Source: an uncultured Ruminococcus sp. (GTDB lineage: Bacteria > Bacillota > Clostridia > Monoglobales > Monoglobaceae). Taken from it: a DNA stretch of 42,630 bases. The position numbers and the translations under genes are program-made. The notes beneath the pieces were generated by a model. It did not search any database. It had not been told where the DNA came from and saw only the letters and a program-made list of their open reading frames with translations. Shown in pieces: positions 1-9,318 of the stretch (the stretch's first letter is position 1; each line of letters starts with the position of its first letter). The stretch covers positions 1-42,630 of the forward strand of contig CADBUP010000153.1 in NCBI GenBank assembly GCA_902797885.1, given 5' to 3'.

Positions 1-1022
1 CCGCCGAGACAAGTTGCCGCGCCGCCGAAAGGTTCAATCTCGGTCGGGTGGTTATGCGTCTCGTTTTTAAACATAACAAGCCAATCCTCTTTAGTCCCGT
101 CCTCCATGTCAAGCTTTACATTTATGCTACAGGCATTGATTTCCTCTGATTCATCAAGGGCGGTGAGCCGTCCCCGTTTTTTGAGTTCCTTGACCGCGAT
201 TGTAGCAATATCCATAAGGCAGATATTTTTAGCCTTTCTTCCTTCATATACATACTCACGCGATTTTTTATAATCATCATAAGCGCCTTTAATTATCGAA
301 TCATCGATTTTAACATCATCAAGGATAGTAGAAAACGTGGTGTGCCGGCAATGATCCGACCAGTATGTATCTATCATTCTTATCTCGGTAACGGTCGGAT
401 TTCTCTTCTCTGTATTTTTAAAATATTCACGGCAGAATCTGATGTCGTCAAGGTCCATAGCAAGACCCATATCGGCTATCATATTCTTTAAACCGTTTTC
501 ATCCATATCGATAAAACCGTCTATAACCTTAACATCCTCAGGAACAGCGCTCTTGTCATTCAGGGTCTCGGGCTTGTCCATTGATGCACGTCTTGATTCA
601 ACCGGGTTGATACAGTATTCAGCCGCCGCCTCAACATCCTCATCCGAAACATCACCGAGCAGAACTATAACCTTTGCGGTACGAACCGTCGGCTTCTCTC
701 CGCCCGTCATAATCTGAACACATTGAGCCGCACTGTCGGCTCTCTGATCAAACTGACCGGGAAGGTATTCCATCGCGAAGAACTTTCCCTCAGTTATCTC
801 TATATTTTCAAAAGCTATGTTGTCGACCTGTGGCTCAGCAAATACAGTATCGCGCGTCAGCTCGATTTCTGCATCAGTCATTCCTTCTATGTCATATCTG
901 TTAATAACACGAACCGATTTAAGTCCGCCAAGTCCGAGATTCTCTTTGAGGTCACGGCAAAGCGCTCCCGCTTCGATGTCAAACCCTTTCTTTTTTTCAA
1001 CATAAAGTCTTTTTATCGCCAT
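1..1022 (-). CDS. purL: Phosphoribosylformylglycinamidine synthase, single-chain form (5' part, cut by window edge)
   Basis: Catalyses the fourth step of de novo purine synthesis in the cytoplasm, converting FGAR plus glutamine and ATP to FGAM. About 340 codons are visible; the 3' end lies beyond base 1. The first ~80 residues resemble the PurS-like N-terminal domain of the large one-chain enzyme. The signature SDHCRHTTF is present, and the last visible residues read ETHNHPTEIEPF, the ATP-binding motif of the family. I infer the long form of about 1200 or more residues. The start is ATG at 1022 with AAAGGA about 10 nt upstream. It lies downstream of ridA and is separated from it by a strong hairpin, so it probably has its own expression. 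The family call is firm; the full length cannot be seen. Confidence 0.95.
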   Translation of the reverse strand, partial: MAIKRLYVEKKKGFDIEAGALCRDLKENLGLGGLKSVRVINRYDIEGMTDAEIELTRDTVFAEPQVDNIAFENIEITEGKFFAMEYLPGQFDQRADSAAQCVQIMTGGEKPTVRTAKVIVLLGDVSDEDVEAAAEYCINPVESRRASMDKPETLNDKSAVPEDVKVIDGFIDMDENGLKNMIADMGLAMDLDDIRFCREYFKNTEKRNPTVTEIRMIDTYWSDHCRHTTFSTILDDVKIDDSIIKGAYDDYKKSREYVYEGRKAKNICLMDIATIAVKELKKRGRLTALDESEEINACSINVKLDMEDGTKEDWLVMFKNETHNHPTEIEPFGGAATCLG

Positions 1023-1053
1023 TTCTCACGTTTCCTTTCAAATTAATTAAAAC

Positions 1054-1077
1054 AGGAGTTGGTCTAAACCAACTCCT
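1054..1077 (-). terminator. Intrinsic terminator after ridA
   Basis: A perfect 10-bp inverted repeat (AGGAGTTGGT / ACCAACTCCT) with a 4-nt loop lies 9 nt after the ridA stop codon. On the minus strand it is followed by a T-rich stretch (GTTTTAATTAATTT), as expected for a rho-independent terminator separating ilvA-ridA from purL. On the plus strand no T tract follows. Confidence 0.75.
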
Positions 1078-1086
1078 TAAAAATGC

Positions 1087-1467
1087 TTACACTACCGCTA
1101 TAACTTCAACCTCTGCAAGCGCGCCCTTCGGAAGTTCGCGTACCGCAACGCACGAGCGTGAAGGCTTGCCCGTGAAATACTTTCCGTATATTTCGTTAAA
1201 CACCGCAAAGTCCGCAATATCCGCAAGGAAGCAAGTCGTCTTAACCGCCTTTTCAAAGCTGCTTCCCGCTTCCTTTAAGACAGCACCGAGATTTTTCATA
1301 ATCTGCTCGGTCTGTTCCGCTATGCCGCCGTCCGCTATATTTCCGGTTTCGGGGTTAATAGCAATCTGTCCCGATGTATAGACCATTCCGCCTACAACGG
1401 TCGCCTGTGAATATGGACCTATGGCCTCAGGCGCGTTTGATGTGTGAACTTTTAAAATTTCTGCCAT
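1087..1467 (-). CDS. ridA: RidA family reactive enamine/imine deaminase
   Basis: A 126-residue cytoplasmic protein of the RidA/YjgF/YER057c family. Members hydrolyse reactive 2-aminoacrylate and 2-aminocrotonate to ketoacids and ammonia. The sequence carries family landmarks: IGPYSQA near residue 16, YTSGQI near 30, and PSRSCVAV near 102, where R104 matches the substrate-binding arginine of E. coli RidA. I chose ATG at 1467 because AAAGGTGG lies 8 nt before it; an in-frame GTG four codons upstream sits inside that ribosome binding site. The gene lies 26 nt behind ilvA, whose product generates exactly the enamine intermediates RidA removes, so co-transcription makes sense. Length is normal. 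Confidence 0.93.
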   Translation of the reverse strand: MAEILKVHTSNAPEAIGPYSQATVVGGMVYTSGQIAINPETGNIADGGIAEQTEQIMKNLGAVLKEAGSSFEKAVKTTCFLADIADFAVFNEIYGKYFTGKPSRSCVAVRELPKGALAEVEVIAVV

Positions 1468-1493
1468 TTTTATTTCCACCTTTCAAAAAATTG

Positions 1494-2690
1494 TCAGCCT
1501 ACTATTTTATATCCGTTTTCGGAAAGCTTCTTAATAATTTCATCAAGATGCTCTTGATTTCTGGTTTCAATCGAAATACGAAGCACGCATGAGTTAATAT
1601 CAAGGTCAACGTCGGTTCTTGTATGATTAACCGAGATAACATTTCCGCCCGTCTGAGAGATAATCTCAGAGACGCCGAGAAGCTGTCCGGGCTTGTCAAC
1701 GAGCTCGATAACAAGTTCAGCAAGTCTGCCCGCCTTCTGGAGGCCTCTTTCTATAACCCTCGACAGGATAGTAACATCGATATTACCGCCGGAAACAACG
1801 CATACCACTTTCTTTCCCTTAACGGGAACCTTATTGAAGATGGCCGCCGCAACCGAAACAGCGCCCGCGCCTTCAGCAATCATCTTCTGTTTTTCAATAA
1901 GCTCAAGGATTGCGGTCGCAACCTCATCATCGGTGACGGTAACAATCTCATCGACATACTTGCTGCAATAATCATATGTATGCTCGCCGGGAGTCTTGAC
2001 CGCGATACCATCGGCAATAGTCTTAACCGTATCAAGTGTTTCGATTTTCTTATCGCAGAGCGCATTAAGCATAGACGGTGCGCCGGCCGCCTGAACACCA
2101 TAAACCTTAACCTCGGGGCGAAGCGACTTAATAGCAAAAGCAACGCCGCTTATAAGTCCGCCGCCGCCGACCGGAACCAAAACCGCGTCAACATCTGACA
2201 GTTGGTCAAGAATTTCAAGGCCGATTGTTCCCTGACCCGCGATAACCATTTCATCATCAAACGGATGAATAAACGTCATATCTCTTTCTTCAACCAGAGA
2301 AACAGCCTTCTCATACGCGTCGTCATAGGTACCCTTTACAAGGCAAACCTCCGCGCCATAGCTCTTTGTCGCCTCAATCTTAGAAATAGGAGCGTTATCG
2401 GGGATACAAATAAGAGATTTAATACCGTTCTTAGCCGCCGCAAGGGCAACACCCTGTGCATGGTTGCCCGCAGAACAGGCGATAACGCCCTTTGCCTTTT
2501 CTTCATCGGTCAGCTGAGATATCTTGTAATATGCCCCTCTTACTTTAAATGAGCCTGTAACCTGTAAATTTTCGGTTTTAAGATATAAATCCGCATCAGG
2601 GCAGAGTGTGGTCGAATGAATCAAGTCAGTTCGGCGCGCCACCTCTTTGAGAACAAACCCTGCATGATAAACCTTATCGAGTGTGAGCAT
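1494..2690 (-). CDS. ilvA: Threonine ammonia-lyase with C-terminal ACT domain
   Basis: PLP enzyme of fold type II, converting threonine to 2-oxobutyrate and ammonia. There are 398 residues: a catalytic domain with the PLP lysine in TGSFKVRGA (K49), a glycine-rich phosphate loop (VPVGGGGLISG) and, from about residue 325, one ACT domain (LVIELVDKPGQLLGVSEII). The single ACT domain and about 400-residue length fit the TdcB-like/short IlvA group; biosynthetic and catabolic roles cannot be separated by sequence alone. Start is ATG at 2690, with AAAGGTG about 10 nt upstream; the longer frame would need a TTG inside that site. A good promoter (2727-2755) precedes it and ridA follows in the same direction. 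Confidence 0.93.
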   Translation of the reverse strand: MLTLDKVYHAGFVLKEVARRTDLIHSTTLCPDADLYLKTENLQVTGSFKVRGAYYKISQLTDEEKAKGVIACSAGNHAQGVALAAAKNGIKSLICIPDNAPISKIEATKSYGAEVCLVKGTYDDAYEKAVSLVEERDMTFIHPFDDEMVIAGQGTIGLEILDQLSDVDAVLVPVGGGGLISGVAFAIKSLRPEVKVYGVQAAGAPSMLNALCDKKIETLDTVKTIADGIAVKTPGEHTYDYCSKYVDEIVTVTDDEVATAILELIEKQKMIAEGAGAVSVAAAIFNKVPVKGKKVVCVVSGGNIDVTILSRVIERGLQKAGRLAELVIELVDKPGQLLGVSEIISQTGGNVISVNHTRTDVDLDINSCVLRISIETRNQEHLDEIIKKLSENGYKIVG

Positions 2691-2726
2691 ATCTAAAACA
2701 ACACCTTTCAAAATATTAATACTTAC

Positions 2727-2755
2727 AGTATATCACATAAATCAAATTAAGCCAA
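2727..2755 (-). promoter_or_regulatory. Sigma-A type promoter of ilvA-ridA
   Basis: On the minus strand TTGGCT (2750-2755) and TATACT (2727-2732) are separated by 17 nt, with TGA directly before the -10 (extended -10). It sits about 37 nt upstream of the ilvA start codon. No T-box or leader peptide is visible in the short leader. Confidence 0.7.
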
Positions 2756-2841
2756 TCGTCAGAGCGCAGATAAAACGACAATTTTATGAACAAACTTTGT
2801 ATATTTTTTCAAATAAATTACCAAAGTTCGTCTTTTAAACA

Positions 2842-2873
2842 GCTTTACCGCTGCCAAATGACAGCGGTAAAGC
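2842..2873 (-). terminator. Terminator-like hairpin after pckA
   Basis: A perfect 12-bp stem (GCTTTACCGCTG / CAGCGGTAAAGC) with an 8-nt loop lies 23 nt past the pckA stop. On the minus strand it is followed by TGTTTAAAAG, a modest T-rich tail, so termination is likely but not textbook. Confidence 0.65.
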
Positions 2874-2896
2874 AAGCATAATAAATCTTAACTTGA

Positions 2897-4501
2897 TTAT
2901 TTCTGAGGACCTGCTGAAACCAAAGCCTTGCCGTGTTCGTTTCCTTCGTATTTAGCGAAGTTCTTAATGAATCTGTCAGCCAAATCCTTAGCCTTTGTCT
3001 CCCACTCAGATGCGTCAGCATATGTGTCGCGAGGATCAAGGATACCCGAATCAACACCTGGAAGCTCAGTCGGAACTTCAAAGTCGAAGTACGGAATCTT
3101 CTTAGTAGGAGCGTCATTGATAGCACCGCTCAAAATTGCATCGATGATACCACGGGTATCACGGATTGAAATACGCTTACCTGTACCGTTCCAGCCGGTG
3201 TTAACCAGGTATGCCTTTGCGCCGCTCTTCTGCATCTTCTTAACAAGCTCTTCTGCATACTTTGTCGGATGAAGCTCTAAGAAAGCCTGTCCGAAGCAAG
3301 CCGAGAAGGTAGGTGTCGGCTCTGTGATGCCGCGCTCTGTACCTGCGAGCTTTGCGGTAAAGCCCGAAAGGAAGTAATACTGTGTCTGTTCCGGTGTGAG
3401 GCTTGAAACAGGGGGAAGTATGCCGAAAGCGTCAGCCGACAGGAATATTACATTCTTAGCAGCCGGAGCTGTCGAAATCGGGCGAACAATATTCTTAATA
3501 TGGTCGATAGGATAAGATACACGAGTGTTTTCTGTAACACTCTTATCGTTAAAGTCAATCTTGCCGTCCTTGTCAAGTGTAACGTTCTCTAAGAGAGCAT
3601 TGCGCTTGATTGCGTTATAGATGTCAGGCTCTGAATCCTTGTCAAGGTTAATAACCTTTGCATAGCAGCCGCCCTCAAAGTTGAATACGCCGTTGTCATC
3701 CCAGCCGTGCTCGTCATCGCCGATAAGGAGACGTTTCGGGTCTGTTGACAGAGTGGTCTTACCTGTACCCGAAAGGCCGAAGAATATAGCTGTATTCTCA
3801 CCGTTTACGTCGGTGTTAGCCGAACAGTGCATTGAAGCAATGCCCTTAAGCGGCAGATAGTAGTTCATCATTGAGAACATACCCTTCTTCATCTCACCGC
3901 CGTACCAGGTGTTAACTATAACCTGCTCGCGGCTTGTGATGTTGAACATAACAGCCGTTTCCGAATTAAGGCCGAGTTCCTTATAATTCTCAACCTTAGC
4001 CTTTGAAGCGTTGTATACAACGAAGTCAGGCTCAAAGTTTTCGAGTTCTTCAGCGGTCGGCTTAATAAACATGTTTGTAACAAAGTGAGCCTGCCAAGCA
4101 ACCTCAACAATAAAACGGATAGCCATACGTGTATCCTTGTTAGCGCCGCAGAATGCGTCAACAACGAACAATCTCTTGTTAGAAAGCTCTTTTATAGCTA
4201 TGTCCTTAACTGCGTTCCAAGCTTCCTGACTTGCAGGATGGTTATCATTTTTATATTCGTCAGAAGTCCACCAAACGGTACCCTTTGAATTCTCATCCTC
4301 TACGATGAACTTATCTTTAGGAGAACGACCTGTATATACGCCGGTCATAACGTTAACTGCGCCAAGCTCGCTTTCCTGACCCTTTTCATAGCCTGTAAGC
4401 TCGGGTTTAGTCTCCTCCTCGTACAACATCTCATAAGAAGGATTGTACACAATCTCGGTAGTTCCGGTAATTCCATACTTACTTAAATTGATTTCTGCCA
4501 T
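2897..4501 (-). CDS. pckA: Phosphoenolpyruvate carboxykinase (ATP)
   Basis: Interconverts oxaloacetate plus ATP with PEP, CO2 and ADP in the cytoplasm. In fermenting anaerobes it often runs in the PEP-carboxylating direction, but that is inference here. The 534-residue length is standard. Visible motifs are YTGRSPKDK near 56, the kinase-1a P-loop GLSGTGKTT at 242-250, and the kinase-2 metal motif GDDEHGW at 261-267. ATG at 4501 is preceded by AGAGGTAAGG. The gene is monocistronic: its own promoter lies 92 nt upstream and a hairpin follows. Confidence 0.97.
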   Translation of the reverse strand: MAEINLSKYGITGTTEIVYNPSYEMLYEEETKPELTGYEKGQESELGAVNVMTGVYTGRSPKDKFIVEDENSKGTVWWTSDEYKNDNHPASQEAWNAVKDIAIKELSNKRLFVVDAFCGANKDTRMAIRFIVEVAWQAHFVTNMFIKPTAEELENFEPDFVVYNASKAKVENYKELGLNSETAVMFNITSREQVIVNTWYGGEMKKGMFSMMNYYLPLKGIASMHCSANTDVNGENTAIFFGLSGTGKTTLSTDPKRLLIGDDEHGWDDNGVFNFEGGCYAKVINLDKDSEPDIYNAIKRNALLENVTLDKDGKIDFNDKSVTENTRVSYPIDHIKNIVRPISTAPAAKNVIFLSADAFGILPPVSSLTPEQTQYYFLSGFTAKLAGTERGITEPTPTFSACFGQAFLELHPTKYAEELVKKMQKSGAKAYLVNTGWNGTGKRISIRDTRGIIDAILSGAINDAPTKKIPYFDFEVPTELPGVDSGILDPRDTYADASEWETKAKDLADRFIKNFAKYEGNEHGKALVSAGPQK

Positions 4502-4592
4502 CTTATCCTTACCTCTTTCTTTTTAATTCTATGCCGATGTGAAAATCAGCCTTAATGTCCGAAAAATACCTTCTTCAAACATTATTACAGAT

Positions 4593-4621
4593 ATTATACA
4601 TTACTTTTTTTAAAAAAGCAA
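4593..4621 (-). promoter_or_regulatory. Sigma-A type promoter of pckA
   Basis: Minus strand TTGCTT (4616-4621), a 17-nt spacer, then TATAAT (4593-4598), giving a leader of about 85 nt to the pckA start. The rest of the 309-nt gap (4502-4810) is AT-rich. It holds no recognisable gene, and no clear terminator follows adhE. Confidence 0.75.
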
Positions 4622-4810
4622 TATCCAAATCAAAAAATTTTTCTCAAAAATCGCTTTTCAGTCAAATTTTGTGCATTTTTTCACAAACTTTTATCAAACC
4701 TCAATCATAGTCCAACACATTTATCCACTAATTGAGTAATTCTCTCTCGTTTTTGTTTACCGTTATCATCTGCGGAGCAGCAACAGAATCCGCGATCGGT
4801 TTATCTCGCC

Positions 4811-7429
4811 CTATACGTTTTTGTGTTCGCCGTTATAGGCGTTCAAATACATCTGCTTAATCTCGCTCATAAGCGGATATCGCGGATTTGCACCTGTGCA
4901 CTGATCGTCAAACGCCTGTTCGGTCATCTCGTCAAGCTTTTCCGAAAATTCCTTTTCGTCAATGCCGTACTCTTTTATAGTTTTCTTTATTCCAACCTTC
5001 TCTTTAAGGTCATTTATAGCCTTAATAAGACCCTCTAACTTCTCTGACTCGTCCTTTCCCGAAATTCCGAGCGCGTCTGCCACTTCTGCATATCTTTCAA
5101 GCGTATGCGGATGGTCGTATTGCGAAAAGCTTCCCATCTTCGTCGGTGCCGAAGCGGCATTGAACCGGATGACCTCTTCTATCATCAAGGCGTTAGCCAC
5201 ACCGTGCGGAATGTGATAAAACGCACCCAGCTTATGAGCCATCGAATGGCACACGCCGAGGAAGGCGTTTGCAAAAGCCATACCTGCCATAGTCGCGGCG
5301 TTCGCCATCTTCTCTCTTGCCTCTATATCCGTCTGACCGTTTTCATACGCTCTCGGCAGGTACTTAAATATAGTCGAAAGAGCCTTAATCGCAAGCCCGT
5401 CGGTATAATCGGTTGCCATAACCGATGCATACGCCTCAAGCGCGTGAGTCACCGCATCTATTCCCGACGCCGCGGTCAAGCCTTTCGGGGCAGACATATG
5501 AAGGTCGGTATCAACTATAGCCATATTCGGCATAAGCTCATAATCGGCAAGGGGATATTTAACCCCCGTTTCATCGTCTGTGATAACAGCAAACGGCGTC
5601 ACCTCGGAACCCGTTCCGGCAGAGGTCGGAACAGCAATAAAATACGCCTTTTCGCCCATCTTCGGGAAGGTATACACACGCTTTCTTATATCCATAAAAC
5701 GCATAGCCATATCCATAAAGTCAGCCTCGGGATGCTCATACAAAACCCACATAATCTTTGCTGCGTCCATAGCCGAGCCGCCGCCAAGCGCGATTATGCA
5801 ATCAGGTTTAAACGCCGTCATTTGCGCCGCTCCTTCTCTTGCGCAGCTCAGGGTCGGATCGGGTGCAACATCAAAGAATGTTATATGCTCTATTCCCATT
5901 TCATCAAGCTTATCACAGATAGGCTTAGTATAACCGTTATTGTACAAAAAGTTGTCTGTAACAATAACGGCACGCTTCTTGTCCATAACGTTTTTCAGCT
6001 CGTCAAGGGCAACCGGCAGGCACCCCCTCTTGATATACACCTTTTCGGGCGCTCTGAACCACAACATATTTTCCCTTCTTTCCGCAACGGTTTTTATATT
6101 CAAAAGATGCTTTACACCGACGTTTTCCGAAACTGAATTTCCGCCCCAAGAGCCACAGCCGAGTGTCAGCGACGGAGAAAGCTTAAAGTTATACAAATCA
6201 CCGATTCCGCCCTGTGACGATGGCGTGTTGACAAGTATACGACAGGTTTTCATCCTGCTCTCAAATTCAGAAAGCTTTTCCTTTTCGGTTATTTCATTTA
6301 TATATATAGACGAAGTATGTCCGTATCCGCCGTCGGCAATAAGCCTGTCGGCTTTAGAAAACGCGTCGGATATATCCTTCGCCTTATACATCGCAAGCAC
6401 GGGCGAAAGCTTTTCGTGTGCAAACTCCTCCGACATATCGGTGCTTTCGACCTCGCCTATTAATATTTTTGTATTTTCCGGAACGCTTATTCCCGAAAGC
6501 TCAGCTATCTTATGCGCGCTCTGTCCGACTATCTTTGCGTTAAGCGCACCGTTTATGATAATAGTCTTTCTCACCTTATCAAGCTCATCGGGGTTTAAGA
6601 AGTAACACCCGCGCTGAGCGAATTCCCGTCTTACCTTTTCGTATACTTCCTTGTGAACAATAACCGATTGCTCGGAAGCACAAATCATTCCGTTATCAAA
6701 CGTCTTTGAATGAATAATTGAGTTCACGGCGAGAACAATGTTTGCACTCTCGTCAATTATAGCCGGGGTGTTTCCCGCACCGACGCCTATCGCTGGCTTA
6801 CCGCTGGAATACGCCGCCTTGACCATTCCCGGTCCGCCCGTTGCCAAAATAATGTCCGCTTCACTCATAACAAGACTTGTGAGTTCAAGGCTCGGTGTGT
6901 CAATCCAGTCTATGATTCCCTCGGGCGCTCCCGCCTTGACCGCCGCCTCAAGCACAACTCTCGCCGCCGCAATAGTGCTCTTCTTCGCCCTCGGATGCGG
7001 CGAAATGATTATTGCGTTTCGCGTTTTAAGCGCAAGAAGCGTCTTAAAAATCGCGGTTGATGTCGGGTTTGTTGTCGGTATGACCGCCGCTATAATTCCG
7101 ATTGGCTCGGCTATTTTTCTGATTCCGTACTCGGTATCTTCTTCTATTATGCCACAGGTCTTTGTTCGCCTGTAGGCGTTATATATATACTCTGACGCAT
7201 AGTTGTTTTTGATTACCTTATCCTCAACAACTCCCATTCCCGTTTCTTCAACAGCCATTTTAGCAAGCGGAATCCTCTGTTTATTTGCGGCGCTCGCTGC
7301 CGCAAGAAAAATCTCATCCACCTGCTTTTGTGTATAACGGGCAAATCTGCTCTGTGCCTCTCTTATCCGCACAAGCGCATTTTTAAGCGCCTCTGCACTC
7401 TCTATGTTATTGCGTTTTGTCTCAGTCAT
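4811..7429 (-). CDS. adhE: Bifunctional acetaldehyde-CoA/alcohol dehydrogenase
   Basis: Reduces acetyl-CoA to acetaldehyde and then to ethanol with two NADH; members form spirosomes in the cytoplasm. The 872-residue protein has an N-terminal aldehyde dehydrogenase domain (about 1-440; catalytic C250 in NGMICASEQ) and a C-terminal iron alcohol dehydrogenase domain (about 455-872). The latter has GGGSAMDAAK at 549-558 and metal ligands D658, H662, H728 and H742. ATG at 7429 is chosen because GGAGG stands 6-7 nt before it; an upstream in-frame extension of 23 codons lacks a site. A LysR gene lies directly upstream on the same strand, with an inverted repeat in between, which suggests activator control. 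No Rex box was recognised. Confidence 0.97.
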   Translation of the reverse strand: MTETKRNNIESAEALKNALVRIREAQSRFARYTQKQVDEIFLAAASAANKQRIPLAKMAVEETGMGVVEDKVIKNNYASEYIYNAYRRTKTCGIIEEDTEYGIRKIAEPIGIIAAVIPTTNPTSTAIFKTLLALKTRNAIIISPHPRAKKSTIAAARVVLEAAVKAGAPEGIIDWIDTPSLELTSLVMSEADIILATGGPGMVKAAYSSGKPAIGVGAGNTPAIIDESANIVLAVNSIIHSKTFDNGMICASEQSVIVHKEVYEKVRREFAQRGCYFLNPDELDKVRKTIIINGALNAKIVGQSAHKIAELSGISVPENTKILIGEVESTDMSEEFAHEKLSPVLAMYKAKDISDAFSKADRLIADGGYGHTSSIYINEITEKEKLSEFESRMKTCRILVNTPSSQGGIGDLYNFKLSPSLTLGCGSWGGNSVSENVGVKHLLNIKTVAERRENMLWFRAPEKVYIKRGCLPVALDELKNVMDKKRAVIVTDNFLYNNGYTKPICDKLDEMGIEHITFFDVAPDPTLSCAREGAAQMTAFKPDCIIALGGGSAMDAAKIMWVLYEHPEADFMDMAMRFMDIRKRVYTFPKMGEKAYFIAVPTSAGTGSEVTPFAVITDDETGVKYPLADYELMPNMAIVDTDLHMSAPKGLTAASGIDAVTHALEAYASVMATDYTDGLAIKALSTIFKYLPRAYENGQTDIEAREKMANAATMAGMAFANAFLGVCHSMAHKLGAFYHIPHGVANALMIEEVIRFNAASAPTKMGSFSQYDHPHTLERYAEVADALGISGKDESEKLEGLIKAINDLKEKVGIKKTIKEYGIDEKEFSEKLDEMTEQAFDDQCTGANPRYPLMSEIKQMYLNAYNGEHKNV

Positions 7430-7569
7430 CGTATTCCTCCTTACGCATATTTTTGATATTGAATATATCGGCCGTACAAAACGTTTGGTTTTATACACCC
7501 TTTATTATTTCACCTTTATCATTCTACCATTCTTATATGCGTTTGGGAATTGCTTATTTTTTAATCAGT

Positions 7570-7663
7570 ATTATACATATCGATAACACATATAACGATT
7601 TAACATATTTTAATTCCATAAACCCGCTTAAGCTGTGAAACACGATGCATAAACTATGGAATT
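7570..7663 (-). promoter_or_regulatory. Putative adhE promoter with upstream LysR-type inverted repeat
   Basis: A TATAAT -10 (7570-7575, minus strand) has no good -35. Upstream stands a perfect 9-bp inverted repeat, AATTCCATA (7612-7620) and TATGGAATT (7655-7663), with 34 nt between the arms. A third copy of TATGGAAT lies at 7687-7694 inside the 3' end of lysR. A weak -35 with dyads about 50-100 nt upstream of the start site is typical of LysR-activated promoters. The regulator assignment is inference from adjacency. The arms are too far apart, and lack a T tract, to be a terminator. Confidence 0.45.
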
Positions 7664-7675
7664 CCCGTTTGATTT

Positions 7676-8611
7676 TTAGTGAATATTATGGAATATTTTT
7701 TTCTTTGACTTATATAGCTCACTTATAAATAGGTTATCAAGCTCTGTCAGCTTGTAATCCTTTTTTCTGATAAGAACATCTCTGTATACGCGCTTATTCT
7801 CTCCGCAAGGGCGCTGAACCAGTCCATAACGTTTAAGTAAGCTTTCAGACGTTGGTGCCATCCACATAAAAGTTTTAGGATTCTCAGAGAGAAGTTCAAG
7901 CTGACTCGCGCGTTCATAGACAAATATACGAAAGTTTGTGTTATCGGGGAGTTCTTCTTTTTTCACCTCGTTAAGCGAAAGCGAAGGCACGAACGGGTCG
8001 GCATGAGCCACCTCTATATATCCCTCTAAATCATTGTGCGAAATCTTCTTTTTCGCCGCGAGAGAACTATCCGACCTCACCACAAGCATATAATTAAATT
8101 CGGCAACAATCTCATATGCTATTTCCTTTTCGTCAAGCATAGATGTATAATACCTGTCATAATTCTCGGCATATCTGATTATTCCGAGCTTATAATCGTC
8201 GGACATAATATTTTTTATCGTGCGCATTGAGTTTGTCTCTTTATAATAAAGCTCTATCCGAGAGTCGCTGTCCAGCTTTTCCGAAAAGCGTGTAAAAGCG
8301 TCGGCTATGTAGCTTGTCCGCGTAACGGAGACGGAAAAACGTTTCTTTCCGACAGAACCCTTGCTAAAAAGCTCCTCTACCGTATCAATCTGCTGCATAA
8401 TATTTTTTGCATAGCGAATAAACACCTCTCCGTCAGAGGTCAAGACCATTCCTCTCGCCGACCTCTCGAAAAGCGTCACTCCGAGCGATGTTTCAAGTCC
8501 TTTGATCGCACGGCTCAGATTCGGCGGTTCAACATATAGCTTCTCCGCCGCCTTGTTTATTGAGCCGCATCTCGCCACTTCAACGGCGTATTTTAAATGT
8601 AGTATATTCAT
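7676..8611 (-). CDS. LysR family transcriptional regulator
   Basis: A 311-residue DNA-binding regulator. The N-terminal winged helix-turn-helix (about 1-60: LKYAVEVARCGSINKAAEKL, then PPNLSRAIKGLE and LFERSARGM) is canonical. Residues 90-300 form the periplasmic-binding-like effector domain; the ligand cannot be named. ATG at 8611 follows GAGGTGAG. It lies only 35 nt behind the DUF2344 gene, so it may be read from the radical SAM transcript, and it is immediately upstream of adhE in the same direction. Regulation of adhE is the simplest hypothesis. Confidence 0.9.
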   Translation of the reverse strand: MNILHLKYAVEVARCGSINKAAEKLYVEPPNLSRAIKGLETSLGVTLFERSARGMVLTSDGEVFIRYAKNIMQQIDTVEELFSKGSVGKKRFSVSVTRTSYIADAFTRFSEKLDSDSRIELYYKETNSMRTIKNIMSDDYKLGIIRYAENYDRYYTSMLDEKEIAYEIVAEFNYMLVVRSDSSLAAKKKISHNDLEGYIEVAHADPFVPSLSLNEVKKEELPDNTNFRIFVYERASQLELLSENPKTFMWMAPTSESLLKRYGLVQRPCGENKRVYRDVLIRKKDYKLTELDNLFISELYKSKKKIFHNIH

Positions 8612-8646
8612 AGCATACTCACCTCAATGCAAAATCTAATCGTGAA

Positions 8647-9318
8647 TCATCGAAACAGTTCAAGCACATCGCCGCTCCTGCAGAATATCTTTGTTCTGCA
8701 TATATCCGCGTCGTCGGCGCACATATTCTCGTCGCCCTCGCATATCTTTGCGGCAACAATCTCGGGTTTTAAGTTTCTTTCTCCGCCCGCGTCCAATACC
8801 AGCCTAAGCGTAAGCGTCCGTTCCGTTTCATCAATGACCTCCCACGCCCTTATATATTCCATTATATTTATCGGTTTTTCAACCTTCTTTTTGTTGCGTT
8901 TCATAACGATTACTTCATCTTTGCCGAAAAACTCTTTAATCTTTTCCGTATCGATTTTTTTATCTGAATACAGTTTCATCGTATACTCGGCGCATACAAT
9001 GTCCGCCGCCTTAAAAATCAGATCGCCCACGCTTAAAACTTGTATATCCGGCGGAAGATTTTTGTTAAGTCTCTCTTTTATTTCCTCATCGGTCACCTTT
9101 CCGTCCTCGAATGATATATCCGCGAACTCCCCCTCGCCGGTCACCCCGACGGGAAGCGGAAGTGCAAACGTCATTCTTTGATGCGGGTTAAACCCCTGAG
9201 AATATTCAACCGGAAGTCCGCTTCGCATTATTGCACGCTGAAAGCACCTCATAAGGTCAAGGTGCGAGATGAACTTTGCCATATTCAGTTTTGAAAATTT
9301 AAGCCGTCTCTTACTCAA
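8647..9318 (-). CDS. DUF2344 / TIGR03936 radical-SAM-linked protein
   Basis: A 223-residue cytoplasmic protein of unknown biochemical role, almost always encoded next to a B12-binding radical SAM protein. Landmarks are FSKLNMAKFISHLDLMRCF at the start and SQGFNPHQRMTFALPLPVG near residue 45. I place the start at TTG 9318, which overlaps the upstream gene by 8 nt: GGAGG stands 11 nt before it, while the closer GTG has no room for a ribosome binding site. The overlap indicates translational coupling. In many Clostridia the next gene is rng (RNase G) followed by rplU; here a lysR gene follows instead. Confidence 0.85.
   Translation of the reverse strand: MSKRRLKFSKLNMAKFISHLDLMRCFQRAIMRSGLPVEYSQGFNPHQRMTFALPLPVGVTGEGEFADISFEDGKVTDEEIKERLNKNLPPDIQVLSVGDLIFKAADIVCAEYTMKLYSDKKIDTEKIKEFFGKDEVIVMKRNKKKVEKPINIMEYIRAWEVIDETERTLTLRLVLDAGGERNLKPEIVAAKICEGDENMCADDADICRTKIFCRSGDVLELFR

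Noticed and set aside
1623-2198. 191-codon plus-strand open frame opposite ilvA
   Set aside because: Antisense shadow of a well-supported gene; no recognisable motifs.
5105-6136. 343-codon plus-strand open frame opposite adhE
   Set aside because: It lies wholly antisense to a clear adhE; the translation is Arg/His/Ser-rich without domains or a good ribosome binding site. Its length results from codon bias on the other strand.
7430-7675. Rex operator upstream of adhE
   Set aside because: No TTGT...ACAA dyad of the Rex type was found; the only strong dyad is AATTCCATA/TATGGAATT.
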